Both the position numbers and the translations under genes were made by a program. A stretch of DNA of 22,687 bases from JBCBKZ01 sp039026975 (lineage in GTDB: Bacteria; Bacteroidota; Bacteroidia; J057). Each line of letters begins with the position of its first letter. Position 1 is the first letter of the stretch. The notes under the pieces are model-generated. The model saw nothing but the letters and a program-made list of their open reading frames with translations. It was not told the origin of the DNA and ran no database searches. This document shows, piece after piece, positions 14,547 to 22,687 of this stretch. The stretch spans positions 1-22,687 of the forward strand of contig JBCCLI010000063.1 of assembly GCA_039026975.1 (NCBI GenBank). The letters run 5' to 3'.

Positions 14547-17390
14547 ATGGAAAACTACCTCTCTCGTAAGGGATTGAAAGGAGACTTTCACTCACTTATT
14601 AAACCCGTATTAATAGCTGTATTATTGTCTTTCACAGCCTTTGATCTATTGGCTCAAACTACGGTAAACGGTAGAGTCCTGGATGATGGGAGTAGTCAGC
14701 CACTAGTGGGAGCCAGGATATTTATAGAAAACCAAAAGGTAGGAGGGCTCACTGATTCAGATGGTACCTTTAGTATTAATTCTCCTATATCTCCCCCATT
14801 CACCCTCATTGTTACTTATTTTGGTTTTGATACGCTTACCTATCAGGTAAATACTCCTAATAAGCGGCTAACCCTCCGAATGGCAGAATCACAGTACACC
14901 ACTGATGTAATAGAAATTACAGGCCAGGGTATAGATGAAAAGAAAAAAGCCTCAGCCCTAACGGTAGAATCCCTTGGCCCTATTGCTATCAAACAAACTG
15001 CTTCTGAAAATTTCTATGATGGACTAGGTGCGTTAAAAGGCGTAGATCTTACGAGTGCCAGTCTAGGGATTAAGGTGGTAAATACACGTGGATTTAACAG
15101 TACAGCGCCAGTTAGAATTCTACAGACAATAGACGGGGTAGATAATGCCTCTCCAAGTGTAAACTTTGCTTTAGGAAACTTCCTGGGTTCTGCCGAACTG
15201 GACCTGCGTAATGTAGACCTGATAGTAGGGGCAAGCTCAGCCTTTTATGGTCCTAATGCATTTAATGGCGTGATCAAAATGGAATCTAAAGACCCTTACC
15301 TCTCAAAGGGTCTTTCTGCTTTTGTAAAAACAGGAGAACAAAATATTTTGGAAGGAGGGATAAGATGGGCAGATGCCATTAAAAATAAAAATGGAGATGA
15401 GTTCCTGGCCTATAAATTTAACGTTACCTACTTAACCGCTGATGACTGGATAGCGGATAACCTATCCCCTATAGACTCCTCTCGGGTACCTGAAACACAC
15501 TATGCGGGCTTTGATGCGGTCAACACTTATGGAGACGAGTATGCCTCCACCTTTGACTTAACTAAGGTAGCCCCTTGGCAAACCCGCGGAATGACCATTT
15601 TTTATAGAAATGGCTACAGAGAAAGAGACTTACTGGAATATGAAACTGAGAATTATAAGGCCAATATGTCTGTTAACTGGCGACTTCAACCCAAGAAAGG
15701 CGCACAGTCCCCAGAACTAATCTGGGCCAATAATTTTAGCCAGGGAAGCACGATCTTCCAGGGATCTGCCCGTTTCCGCTTATTAGATGTACGGTACATT
15801 ACCTCCAGGCTAGAGCTACGTCAGCGCGATAAGTTTTTCCTACGCGCATACGTAACTACGGATGATGTAGGTGATACCTACAATCCTTATGCGACAGCCC
15901 AACAGCTTAATGAAGCTGCTAAAAGCAATGAAATTTGGGCAAGTCTGTATACAGAAGCCTGGCTTTCAAATTTTGGACAGGAGGCAGTAGAATTAGGATA
16001 TCCATTACTAGAGATTGTGAATGGGAGACCCGTGTATGACACAGAGGGTAGAGATGCTTTCTTTGATGATCCGGCAATTCAAGCTACCCTGGCTGACTGG
16101 CATCAGCAAACAGTGGACATCGTAAATGCTTCTTCAGAACAAGGGACAACACCATTTATACAACCCGGGACTCCAGAATTTCAACAAGAATTTAATAGGA
16201 TTACAAGCACCCTGACTTCTGATGGAGGCTCTAAGTTTTTTACCTCCTCAGAGATCTATCACGTAGCAGGTGAGTATAACTTCACGCCTACCTTTGTGGA
16301 TAAACTAACAGTGGGAGGTAGCTTCCGTTTATATACACCTGATACACGTGGGACTATATTTGCTGATACCTCAGATAACTTCACCATCAGAAATGAAGAA
16401 TTTGGCTTTTATGCGGGTATAGAGAAAAGAATATGGGATAACCGCTTAACGCTTTCCGTAACTGCTAGAGCAGATAAGAACCAAAACTTCAACTGGATAA
16501 GTACCCCTGCTGCCTCCATCGTATTTAAACCTACAGAGAAAGACTACCTGCGTTTCTCATTCTCATCTGCTGCCAGAAACCCGACATTACCTGACCAATA
16601 CTTCTGGTTGGATGTAGGCCCGGCTATATTTGCAGGTAGTGTTAATGGGTTTGACAGCCTGCTAACTGTAGACTCTTTTGAAGAATATGCCCTGGATCTG
16701 AATGATGAGCAATTGGAATACTTTGATGTAGCCCCTATCCAGCCTGAAAAGGTAAAAACCTTTGAGGTTGGATACAGAAGCATCTTTTGGGACGATCTCT
16801 ACATAGATGCCAGTTATTACTATAATATCTATGATGACTTCTTAGGATTTAGAGTAGGGCTAGACGTAGAGTTTAATGAAATAGGCCTGCCTTCAGATGT
16901 AGAGGTTCTACGTGCCTCCGCTAATGCTGCCAGCCAAGTTACCACACAAGGGTTTGCAATAGGATTAAACTATTACTTTAAACGCTATTATCAACTCTCA
17001 GGGAACTATACCTGGAGCAAGTTGAATACAGAAACTGATGATGAAATCATTCCTGCTTTCAATACACCGGAACATAAATTTAATGTGAGTTTCTCAGGTA
17101 AGGACGTACCCTTAGCTTTTGGAAACTTCAGAACTAATAATCTAGGCTTCAACATCAATTACAAATGGATAGATAGCTTCTTATTTGAAGGGTCTCCACA
17201 GTTTACAGGAATCATCCCACGCTACGATTTATTGGATGTGCAGGTTAACTATGAGTTCAAAAAGATCAACACTACTCTAAAAGTAGGTGCTTCTAATATC
17301 TTAGAAAACCTTCATTTTGAAACAGTGGGGGGGCCTTTAGTAGGTCGTTTAGCCTATGTCAAGTTAACATATGAATTTAAGAAGAAATAG
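14547..17390 (+). CDS. TonB-dependent outer-membrane receptor with carboxypeptidase-regulatory-like domain
   Basis: The 947-aa protein starts with a signal peptide (hydrophobic PVLIAVLLSFTAFDLL, probable cleavage near LLAQ at residues 34-37). Next comes a CarboxypepD-reg-like beta-sandwich (about 39-113: NGRVLDD, LVGARIFI, GLTDSDGTFSI). A plug domain follows (about 125-255) with NTRGFNS, QTIDGVDN and SSAFYGPNAFNGVI. The remaining 690 residues form the beta-barrel of alternating short strands, ending at the aromatic-rich LAYVKLTYEF before KKK. It imports a ligand across the outer membrane using TonB energy. It is not a typical SusC, because no SusD gene follows; instead a T9SS-secreted hydrolase starts 109 bp downstream. 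The ligand is unknown. The unusually long upstream region with an inverted repeat suggests regulated expression. Confidence 0.93.
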   Translation: MENYLSRKGLKGDFHSLIKPVLIAVLLSFTAFDLLAQTTVNGRVLDDGSSQPLVGARIFIENQKVGGLTDSDGTFSINSPISPPFTLIVTYFGFDTLTYQVNTPNKRLTLRMAESQYTTDVIEITGQGIDEKKKASALTVESLGPIAIKQTASENFYDGLGALKGVDLTSASLGIKVVNTRGFNSTAPVRILQTIDGVDNASPSVNFALGNFLGSAELDLRNVDLIVGASSAFYGPNAFNGVIKMESKDPYLSKGLSAFVKTGEQNILEGGIRWADAIKNKNGDEFLAYKFNVTYLTADDWIADNLSPIDSSRVPETHYAGFDAVNTYGDEYASTFDLTKVAPWQTRGMTIFYRNGYRERDLLEYETENYKANMSVNWRLQPKKGAQSPELIWANNFSQGSTIFQGSARFRLLDVRYITSRLELRQRDKFFLRAYVTTDDVGDTYNPYATAQQLNEAAKSNEIWASLYTEAWLSNFGQEAVELGYPLLEIVNGRPVYDTEGRDAFFDDPAIQATLADWHQQTVDIVNASSEQGTTPFIQPGTPEFQQEFNRITSTLTSDGGSKFFTSSEIYHVAGEYNFTPTFVDKLTVGGSFRLYTPDTRGTIFADTSDNFTIRNEEFGFYAGIEKRIWDNRLTLSVTARADKNQNFNWISTPAASIVFKPTEKDYLRFSFSSAARNPTLPDQYFWLDVGPAIFAGSVNGFDSLLTVDSFEEYALDLNDEQLEYFDVAPIQPEKVKTFEVGYRSIFWDDLYIDASYYYNIYDDFLGFRVGLDVEFNEIGLPSDVEVLRASANAASQVTTQGFAIGLNYYFKRYYQLSGNYTWSKLNTETDDEIIPAFNTPEHKFNVSFSGKDVPLAFGNFRTNNLGFNINYKWIDSFLFEGSPQFTGIIPRYDLLDVQVNYEFKKINTTLKVGASNILENLHFETVGGPLVGRLAYVKLTYEFKKK

Positions 17391-17499
17391 AAGCTGAACT
17401 ATACCAGGAGTATGCTCATTCAAGCGTACTGTTCATAAAAAGTATATCCATAACATTCGCAATCAAATTCTCAACATACTCGCATAAACTTTAAACATT

Positions 17500-19038
17500 A
17501 TGAAAAACCGTTTTACCTTCTTACTTGCCTTCTGCTTTCTATTTTCTGTTAGCCAGGCACAGGAAAGGTATACTTCAGAAGTATTTACTGATGCAGAAAT
17601 AAAGCTTACTTCTGATGCATACTTTGCTACTAATGCCACCATATTTAATCTTCTTTTTGCAGGTGCCGATGAGTTTGTACCAGAAGATTTATTCATGGAC
17701 GTATACGAACCAGATCCCAGCGTGGATACTGTTAGGGACAGACCTATGGTACTCGTTGTGCACGGTGGGGATGCTCTCCCAAGAATCATTAATAATGCCT
17801 GCTACGGGGATAAGACGGACTCCGTCACCGTAACTACGGCTAAAAAGCTCGCCCGTATGGGATATGTAGCTGTAGCACCTAATTACCGCCTGGGATGGAA
17901 CCCGCTGGCTACTAATGGAGATGACTTCCTGGATGGGCTTGTAGATGCCTCTGTGAGAATTCAGCAAGATTTAAAAGCTTGTATTCGCTTTCTCAGAAAA
18001 GATGTAGCTGAAGACGGAAACACTTATGGGCTAGATCCAGAGAGATTTGCTATATGGGGTACGGCTTCCAGTGCAGGTACTTATTCAGGTTTTGCTGCCT
18101 ATATAGATACTGTAGCAGAATTACAATCACCTACTTTCTTTGTAACTGATCAAGAGGGTAATGTACGTCTAACTTTTGATGAGGATCAGGCAGGAAATAT
18201 AGATGGAACAATAGTAGGAACACTCCCTAATGGAGATACCACAAATTATGTCAATACCCCCGGCTATTCTTCAAAATTCCAGTTGGCCTGCCTGGGATCT
18301 GGAATTGCCCTTGACCCTGGTACCGTAGATCCAGATGAGCCACCGATGATTATGTTCGGGAACCCCAACAGCCCAGTAACCCAGTTTCCTGAGGGTCCTA
18401 TTCAGTTACCTACCACCGGGCAGGTAGTAGCCTTTGCTCAACTTTCTCAGGGCTTAATAAGGGAAGCCGTAGAAGTAGGGGTGAATGATGCCTGGATTGC
18501 TGCTGACTTTACAGATGCTATATCTGTTGCAGTAGCTGCTGATACTAACTTTGGAGAAGTAGAAGGTTGGCTGCCACTATATGGAGATCCCGAAAATGAG
18601 TATCCATGGGTACATTGGGATACCGTAAGTTGTTCAGTGTCTGAGCAAACGTTCGATGTGCTCCCTGGAATGGATACTGAGTTTGCTATTTCTCAGATAG
18701 ATACGATGGCTGCCTACTTTGGAGTTCGTGCCTGTGTAACCTTCGGCTTGAATTGTCCTAGCGTAAGTACCGTAAGCATCAAGGAAGAATTATTGGATGG
18801 GAACATTGTTACCCTTGCTCCTAACCCAACGTCAGGAGCTATCCAGCTTTCTACTAATAATGGCCAAAGAATGACGACAATAGACATATTCAATGTCAAC
18901 GGCCAGCTGGTAAGGCACTATGAGCCCAATACAGATATTTTCAATCGGGAAAATACAGGATTAGCTACTGGATTCTATTCGCTAGTAGTCCGATTGAGAG
19001 AAGGAGTAGTAACTAAGAAAATGATTATTACTGAGTAA
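17500..19038 (+). CDS. T9SS-secreted alpha/beta-hydrolase (esterase/lipase-like)
   Basis: The 512-aa protein begins with a clear signal peptide (MKNRFTFLLAFCFLFSVSQA, cleavage near residue 20). The alpha/beta-hydrolase core includes LVVHGGD (oxyanion-hole HGG at 88-90), GYVAVAPNYRLGW (121-133) and the nucleophile elbow AIWGTASSAGTYSG (184-197), where Ser190 or Ser191 is the likely nucleophile. This elbow departs from the usual G-x-S-x-G, with Ala189 in the first glycine position if Ser191 is the nucleophile. His372 (PWVHWD) is a candidate catalytic histidine. Residues 428-512 are a type A T9SS sorting domain (LAPNPTSG, IFNVNGQLV, ATGFYSLVVR, VTKKMIITE). It follows the receptor gene by 109 bp on the same strand and ends in a strong terminator, so the two probably form an operon. 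Substrate unknown. Confidence 0.88.
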   Translation: MKNRFTFLLAFCFLFSVSQAQERYTSEVFTDAEIKLTSDAYFATNATIFNLLFAGADEFVPEDLFMDVYEPDPSVDTVRDRPMVLVVHGGDALPRIINNACYGDKTDSVTVTTAKKLARMGYVAVAPNYRLGWNPLATNGDDFLDGLVDASVRIQQDLKACIRFLRKDVAEDGNTYGLDPERFAIWGTASSAGTYSGFAAYIDTVAELQSPTFFVTDQEGNVRLTFDEDQAGNIDGTIVGTLPNGDTTNYVNTPGYSSKFQLACLGSGIALDPGTVDPDEPPMIMFGNPNSPVTQFPEGPIQLPTTGQVVAFAQLSQGLIREAVEVGVNDAWIAADFTDAISVAVAADTNFGEVEGWLPLYGDPENEYPWVHWDTVSCSVSEQTFDVLPGMDTEFAISQIDTMAAYFGVRACVTFGLNCPSVSTVSIKEELLDGNIVTLAPNPTSGAIQLSTNNGQRMTTIDIFNVNGQLVRHYEPNTDIFNRENTGLATGFYSLVVRLREGVVTKKMIITE

Positions 19039-19072
19039 CTCCCCAGGATTACTCTTGCTACAAATATGTTCG

Positions 19073-19113
19073 AAAAGTTATCTGTGGAGGAGACTCCGCA
19101 GATAACTTTTTTT
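19073..19113 (+). terminator. Strong intrinsic terminator after the secreted hydrolase
   Basis: AAAAGTTATCTGTGGAG (19073-19089) pairs with CTCCGCAGATAACTTTT (19094-19110) over 17 positions with a single T/G wobble and a GAGA loop, followed by a T-run through 19113. It starts 34 bp after the hydrolase stop. Read on the minus strand the stem is followed by four T residues, so it may also end transcripts of the convergent P450 gene. Confidence 0.93.
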
Positions 19114-19162
19114 CTAGGAGGAGAGAAGAGAATAGCGCATCATCGGTTTTATTTCTCTATCT

Positions 19163-20515
19163 CTATCTTGGTTTTATTCTCATCATTATTCCATTTTTAG
19201 GCTTGAGGGTTACCAGCGGTTGCATACTAATCGGTTTATCTGAGAGTAAGCCTATATCAAATCTTCGGATGAGCATACTCAGTAGAATCTGCATTTCCAT
19301 CATCGCAAAATGATTCCCAATGCACATCCTTGCCCCAGCCCCAAAAGGCATATAGGCATGGCGTGGAATTTTATTCTCAGGGGAAAACCTATCTGGCCTG
19401 AAGCTATTAGGTTCCTCCCAATATTGAGGGCTTCTCTGTAAAGCATAAAAGCTCAGATAAATGGTACTTCCTGCAGGAATCTTTACCCCTTCCATAATAT
19501 CCTCCCCTATGGCTTCGCGAGAAACCACATATGCAGGAGGATATAAGCGGAGCCCTTCCTCCAATACTTGCCGTGTGTAGGTGAGCTTCTTCAGGTCATC
19601 CATAGTTGGGAGCTTTCCATTTAGTACACGCGCTTCCTCAGCCCTAACCTTTTCTATGATGTCAGGCTGTTTAGCCATTAGGTATAAGGTCCATGAAAGG
19701 GCATTGGCAGAGGTTTCATGCCCTGCCAGGTAAAAGGTAACTAGCTCATCCCTTAATTGCTGCTCTTCCATAGGCTCTCTCGTATCTGCATATCGGGCAT
19801 TCAGCATCATGGACAGTAAGTCCACTTGATTTCCAGGGTTGGCTTTTCGTTCTCTTATCAGAGAAAAGATCATATCATCAAACGCCTTCTTAGTTTGCTC
19901 AAACTTCCTATCCTTCCCTGTGAGAATATCCATTTGTTTCTGGAAAGGCATATAAATACGCTTAATGATGACTTCCTGGCCGAAGCCAACAGATTCATAC
20001 ATCTGCTGCTTATCGAAGCCTTTAGCAGAACTAAATAGGGTTCGCATGACTACATCTGCCGTTACCTGCATCATTTCCATAGCCATGTTCACGCTATCTT
20101 CCTCCCGCACCCTGCTAGCCAGGTCCTGGTAGTAAGCTTCTGCTACCTCTCCCATGCCTGTTATCAAATTCTGTAGGTTAGCCTTGTAAAACACAGGCTG
20201 AGAGATTTTCCGCTGCTTCTTCCATAAATCTCCTTCACTGGTAACTAAGCCTTCTCCCACAAAGCTTTTTAGGTGCTGAAAGGCTACACTTTTTTTATAG
20301 TTTCTGGCATTGGTCTGAAGTACCCTTTTAATTACACTGGGCCTGAAAGTAACAAATAACTCCCTCACAGGAACTTTCACCTGGTAGAAGTCTCCTAACT
20401 CTTCTTCCTTTCTGTGGATGAAATCAGGCGTATTGGCAATGAAGTCTGTGGCAATCCCCAGGATATTCTTTCCCTTATACAGCTTCAGCTTTATTAATTC
20501 TGCAGACGCTTCCAT
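19163..20515 (-). CDS. Cytochrome P450
   Basis: The 450-aa protein has all core P450 motifs. These are the I-helix oxygen-binding AGHETS (264-269), the K-helix ExxR as Glu320-Gly-Leu-Arg323 (LEEGLRLYPPAY), the FRPDRFSPE meander (372-380) and the haem-binding loop MPFGAGARMCIGNHFA with axial Cys398. The WKKQRKISQPVF motif of the C-helix is also present (98-109). No membrane anchor is obvious. It would hydroxylate or epoxidise a hydrophobic compound using electrons from a separate ferredoxin/reductase, none of which is encoded in the window. Overall it resembles the bacterial CYP102/CYP4-like class with long-chain substrates, but the substrate cannot be inferred. It is convergent with the secreted hydrolase and divergent from the beta-lactamase-like gene (128-bp gap). 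Confidence 0.95.
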   Translation of the reverse strand: MEASAELIKLKLYKGKNILGIATDFIANTPDFIHRKEEELGDFYQVKVPVRELFVTFRPSVIKRVLQTNARNYKKSVAFQHLKSFVGEGLVTSEGDLWKKQRKISQPVFYKANLQNLITGMGEVAEAYYQDLASRVREEDSVNMAMEMMQVTADVVMRTLFSSAKGFDKQQMYESVGFGQEVIIKRIYMPFQKQMDILTGKDRKFEQTKKAFDDMIFSLIRERKANPGNQVDLLSMMLNARYADTREPMEEQQLRDELVTFYLAGHETSANALSWTLYLMAKQPDIIEKVRAEEARVLNGKLPTMDDLKKLTYTRQVLEEGLRLYPPAYVVSREAIGEDIMEGVKIPAGSTIYLSFYALQRSPQYWEEPNSFRPDRFSPENKIPRHAYMPFGAGARMCIGNHFAMMEMQILLSMLIRRFDIGLLSDKPISMQPLVTLKPKNGIMMRIKPR

Positions 20516-20643
20516 ATGTTGAAACTACAAAGCAGCTTATCAATAAGAAAGAGGGTTTACTCTGAAGCCCCCTTACCACCAAGCACCTACTTCCATATCT
20601 CGGTCTAATTCTGTTATTTGAGAATCGACTAACACAAACACTT

Positions 20644-22182
20644 ATGAGAAAGCTACTTTTGTTAGGACTATTGAGCCTACTCCTTCTGCCCGTTTCCCTT
20701 TCCCAGCAAGTAGACCTGAAGGCCCTGGATGCCTATTTCACCCAGGTACAGCAAGACTGGGAAATTCCAGGTATGAGCATAGCCATAGTTAAGGACGGAA
20801 AACAGGTATTCAGCAAGGGGTACGGAGTAGCTGAGTTAGGAAAGAATACGCCCGTAGATGGGAACACCCTCTATGCTATTGCCTCTAATTCTAAAGCTTT
20901 CACTTCTGCTACTATGGCTACCTTGGTTCAGGAAGGGACGCTTTCCTGGGATGATAAGGTAAAGAGTTACCTCCCATACTTTGAGGTCTATGATCCATGG
21001 GTGAGCCAGCAGGTAAGTGTCAGGGATCTTCTTTCCCATAGAGTAGGCTTAGGAACATTCTCGGGTGACATCATGTGGTATAATGTAGAACTCAGTTCTG
21101 AAGAAATCATCAAGCGGATCAAGTATGTTCCCCAGGCCTTTGAGTTCCGTGCAGGATATGGGTATTCTAACTTGATGTTCATTACGGCTGGAGAATTGAT
21201 CAGAGTAGTTACGGGAAAAACCTTTGGGGAAAATGTCCAAGAACGCTTTTTAGACCCACTGGGAATGGACAGAACCATTTACCTATTAAGTGAGCTGGAA
21301 ACCAAGGGTAATTATGCCACTCCACATGCCTTTTTTGATGGAGAACATTATCCTATTCAGTGGACCTCATGGGAGGAAATAGCTGCTACTGGAGGTATGA
21401 TCTCTTCCGTAAATGACCTAAGTAAGTGGATGATATTCAATATGGACCACGGCATTCATGAAGGAGATACTCTGCTGACTGCTGACTCCAGAAACATGGT
21501 TTGGACCCCTCACAATACCCGCATAGTAGATCACACCACGCCCAATGACTTTAAGCGGAACTTCTCAGGCTATGGGTTGGGCTGGGGACTGAGTGATTAC
21601 CATGGCCAATTTCGCGTGGCCCATACTGGGGGTTATGATGGCATGATTACCTCTGTAGATATGCTGCCAGATGTTAAGCTGGGCGTAGTGGTCCTCACCA
21701 ATGGAATGAAAAGCCCCATCAGAGCTGTCAGCCAGTATGTGATGGATGCCTATCTAGGCGTAGAGCCTAAAGACTGGTCCAAGATTCTACTTGATAGAAG
21801 GAATGAAGGCCTAGCCAATGACACCCGCATTCAGAGCAGAAAAGATAGTCGTGTTCCTAATACTACCCCTAGCCTCCCCCTCTCAGCCTTTGTAGGCACT
21901 TACCACGCAGATCTGTATGGGCATATGTATGTGAAGGAAGAAGATAGAAAACTGACTATCTCCTTTGAACATACTCCCGTACTGGCAGCCAATCTGGAAC
22001 ACTGGCATTATGATACCTTCAAGCTGGACTGGTCCTCAGACTATGAGCATGCCTGGTTTTCTTTTGGTACCGTCCAATTCCTCATTGACCACAATCGGCG
22101 GGTCAGTGGAATCGCTTTTGATGTCCCTAATGATGATTTCTTCTTTGAAGAGATAAATGCAAGGAAGGTAGAGGAAAAGTAA
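20644..22182 (+). CDS. Exported serine hydrolase of the beta-lactamase/penicillin-binding-like family
   Basis: The 512-aa protein starts with a signal peptide (MRKLLLLGLLSLLLLPVSLS, cleavage before QQ). Its class C beta-lactamase fold carries the three active-site motifs: S-x-x-K as Ser81-Asn-Ser-Lys84 (YAIASNSKAFTSA), Y-x-N as Tyr174-Ser-Asn176 (GYGYSN), and the HTG variant of KTG at 327-330 (VAHTGGYDG). LSHRVGLG (130-137) is also typical. After residue about 390 there is a C-terminal beta-rich domain of the DUF3471 type (LSAFVGTYHADLYGHMYV). Such proteins are usually esterases, D-aminopeptidases or peptidases acting in the periplasm or on the surface; clinically relevant lactamase activity should not be assumed. 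It has no T9SS sorting domain. It stands alone as a transcription unit, divergent from the P450 and convergent with the toxin-antitoxin pair (18-bp gap). Confidence 0.93.
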   Translation: MRKLLLLGLLSLLLLPVSLSQQVDLKALDAYFTQVQQDWEIPGMSIAIVKDGKQVFSKGYGVAELGKNTPVDGNTLYAIASNSKAFTSATMATLVQEGTLSWDDKVKSYLPYFEVYDPWVSQQVSVRDLLSHRVGLGTFSGDIMWYNVELSSEEIIKRIKYVPQAFEFRAGYGYSNLMFITAGELIRVVTGKTFGENVQERFLDPLGMDRTIYLLSELETKGNYATPHAFFDGEHYPIQWTSWEEIAATGGMISSVNDLSKWMIFNMDHGIHEGDTLLTADSRNMVWTPHNTRIVDHTTPNDFKRNFSGYGLGWGLSDYHGQFRVAHTGGYDGMITSVDMLPDVKLGVVVLTNGMKSPIRAVSQYVMDAYLGVEPKDWSKILLDRRNEGLANDTRIQSRKDSRVPNTTPSLPLSAFVGTYHADLYGHMYVKEEDRKLTISFEHTPVLAANLEHWHYDTFKLDWSSDYEHAWFSFGTVQFLIDHNRRVSGIAFDVPNDDFFFEEINARKVEEK

Positions 22183-22200
22183 GTATAGTAAATTCTATTA

Positions 22201-22455
22201 TTACCTGTAGCTTTCCTTTCTGTGGAGAATCCTGCCTATTCTTACAATTCTGATGCTACCCTCTATCCGGTAAAGGATACGGTAGTCCCCTATTCTAATA
22301 CGCCATCCGTTTGATGAACCTACCAACTTAATACATCCATGAGGCCTAGGTTCCTTGGAAAGAGCCTCTATGGTTTCAACAGCTTTTATTCTATTTTTCT
22401 TTGGAAGTTTATCCAGATCCTTCTTTGCAGATCGGGTAATTACGACTTCATACAT
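22201..22455 (-). CDS. RelE/ParE-family type II toxin
   Basis: This 84-aa basic protein has the RelE/ParE fold signature. It starts with a strand (YEVVITRSAKKDLDKLP), then an amphipathic helix (KAVETIEALSKEP), then the hallmark RIRIGDYRILYRIEG (52-66) and the tail VRIGRILHRKESYR. The final His-Arg-Lys and Tyr positions match those used by RelE-like mRNA-cutting toxins. Its start codon overlaps the stop of the upstream gene by one base (TAATG at 22457-22453), so the two are translationally coupled, as in toxin-antitoxin operons. RelE-type endonuclease activity on ribosome-bound mRNA is more likely than ParE-type gyrase poisoning, but the two cannot be told apart with certainty here. Confidence 0.9.
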   Translation of the reverse strand: MYEVVITRSAKKDLDKLPKKNRIKAVETIEALSKEPRPHGCIKLVGSSNGWRIRIGDYRILYRIEGSIRIVRIGRILHRKESYR

Positions 22456-22664
22456 TAAATTTTTCCTTCAGCCTTGTATTCTGCCTTTAGTTCCTCTAAA
22501 GTCACTATTTCCTCTCTATCAGTCATTTCAAGAAGAAGCCCATCATAAAAGTCTTGCCAAGCTTCTCCATACTTGTCTTGATCGAGGACTATAACAATTC
22601 TGTTGGTCTCCTCATCTACCATAAAAGAAATACCAGGTAATTTTTCTAGCTCTTTTTTAGCCAT
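22455..22664 (-). CDS. Putative antitoxin partner of the RelE/ParE-type toxin
   Basis: This small acidic protein (69 aa from the ATG at 22664) precedes and overlaps the toxin gene by one base. It has a beta-rich first half (ISFMVDEETNRIVIVLDQDKYGE) followed by acidic helices (FYDGLLLEMTDREE and LEELKAEYKAEGKI), the usual layout in which the C-terminal part wraps the toxin. No familiar DNA-binding fold such as RHH or HTH can be named with confidence. The frame stays open upstream to the right edge of the window, so a longer protein starting outside cannot be excluded. The antitoxin role is inferred from position, size and charge. Confidence 0.75.
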   Translation of the reverse strand: MAKKELEKLPGISFMVDEETNRIVIVLDQDKYGEAWQDFYDGLLLEMTDREEIVTLEELKAEYKAEGKI

Positions 22665-22687
22665 TTCATTTGTTTCAATAAAAATAC

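Noticed and set aside
14547..19038. SusC/SusD polysaccharide-utilisation locus
   Set aside because: The downstream protein has an alpha/beta-hydrolase core and a T9SS tail rather than a lipoprotein signal and SusD repeats, and no glycoside hydrolase is nearby.
20644..22182. Calling this gene an antibiotic-resistance beta-lactamase
   Set aside because: The S-x-x-K, Y-x-N and HTG motifs are shared by many esterases and peptidases. The HTG variant and the extra C-terminal domain are typical of such non-resistance members.
1..22687. CRISPR array, tRNA/rRNA genes, prophage or complete insertion sequence
   Set aside because: No regularly spaced repeats, cloverleaf-like segments, rRNA-like stretches, transposase or phage genes were seen on either strand.

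Overview
The window looks like chromosomal DNA of a Bacteroidota bacterium, probably of the Cytophagales type. Three things support this. Two secreted proteins end in type IX secretion (T9SS, type A) C-terminal sorting domains. There is a TonB-dependent receptor with an N-terminal carboxypeptidase-regulatory-like domain. Start codons are preceded by A/T-rich sequence rather than Shine-Dalgarno motifs. The genus cannot be told from the sequence. No rRNA, tRNA, CRISPR array, transposase or phage gene was seen.

Layout. 1-2331 (-): a T9SS cargo protein whose last residues lie off the left edge. 2332-2820: a gap holding a strong 44-nt nested stem-loop. 2821-9628: the most notable locus. A 1126-aa transglutaminase/DUF2126 (predicted amidoligase) protein on the minus strand diverges from a plus-strand run of circularly permuted ATP-grasp ligase, alpha-E protein and the proteasome-like peptidase Anbu. 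9629-9917: a GC-rich, palindrome-bearing intergenic island. 9918-13864 (-): a zinc-independent MDR/quinone oxidoreductase-like enzyme, an MscS-related membrane protein without the soluble MscS domain, a TerC-family membrane protein and a YfiT/DinB-type metalloenzyme, with two good intrinsic terminators between them. 13865-14546: a 682-bp gap with inverted repeats. 14547-19038 (+): a TonB-dependent receptor followed by a T9SS-secreted alpha/beta-hydrolase, closed by a strong terminator. 19163-20515 (-): a cytochrome P450. 20644-22182 (+): an exported serine beta-lactamase-like hydrolase. 22201-22664 (-): a RelE/ParE-type toxin and its presumed antitoxin at the right edge.

How the genes may work together. 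The ATP-grasp, alpha-E, transglutaminase/DUF2126 and Anbu genes form a gene set known from comparative genomics. It combines one or two predicted peptide-bond-forming enzymes, a papain-fold peptidase or transferase and a self-compartmentalising protease. It is predicted to make, attach or remove a peptide or amide modification, but its substrate is unknown; this is the best candidate for an undescribed system here. The receptor-hydrolase pair suggests surface hydrolysis of an ester- or amide-containing substrate coupled to outer-membrane uptake. The oxidoreductase-MscS-TerC-YfiT stretch has a stress-response flavour, but the terminators show these genes are not one operon.
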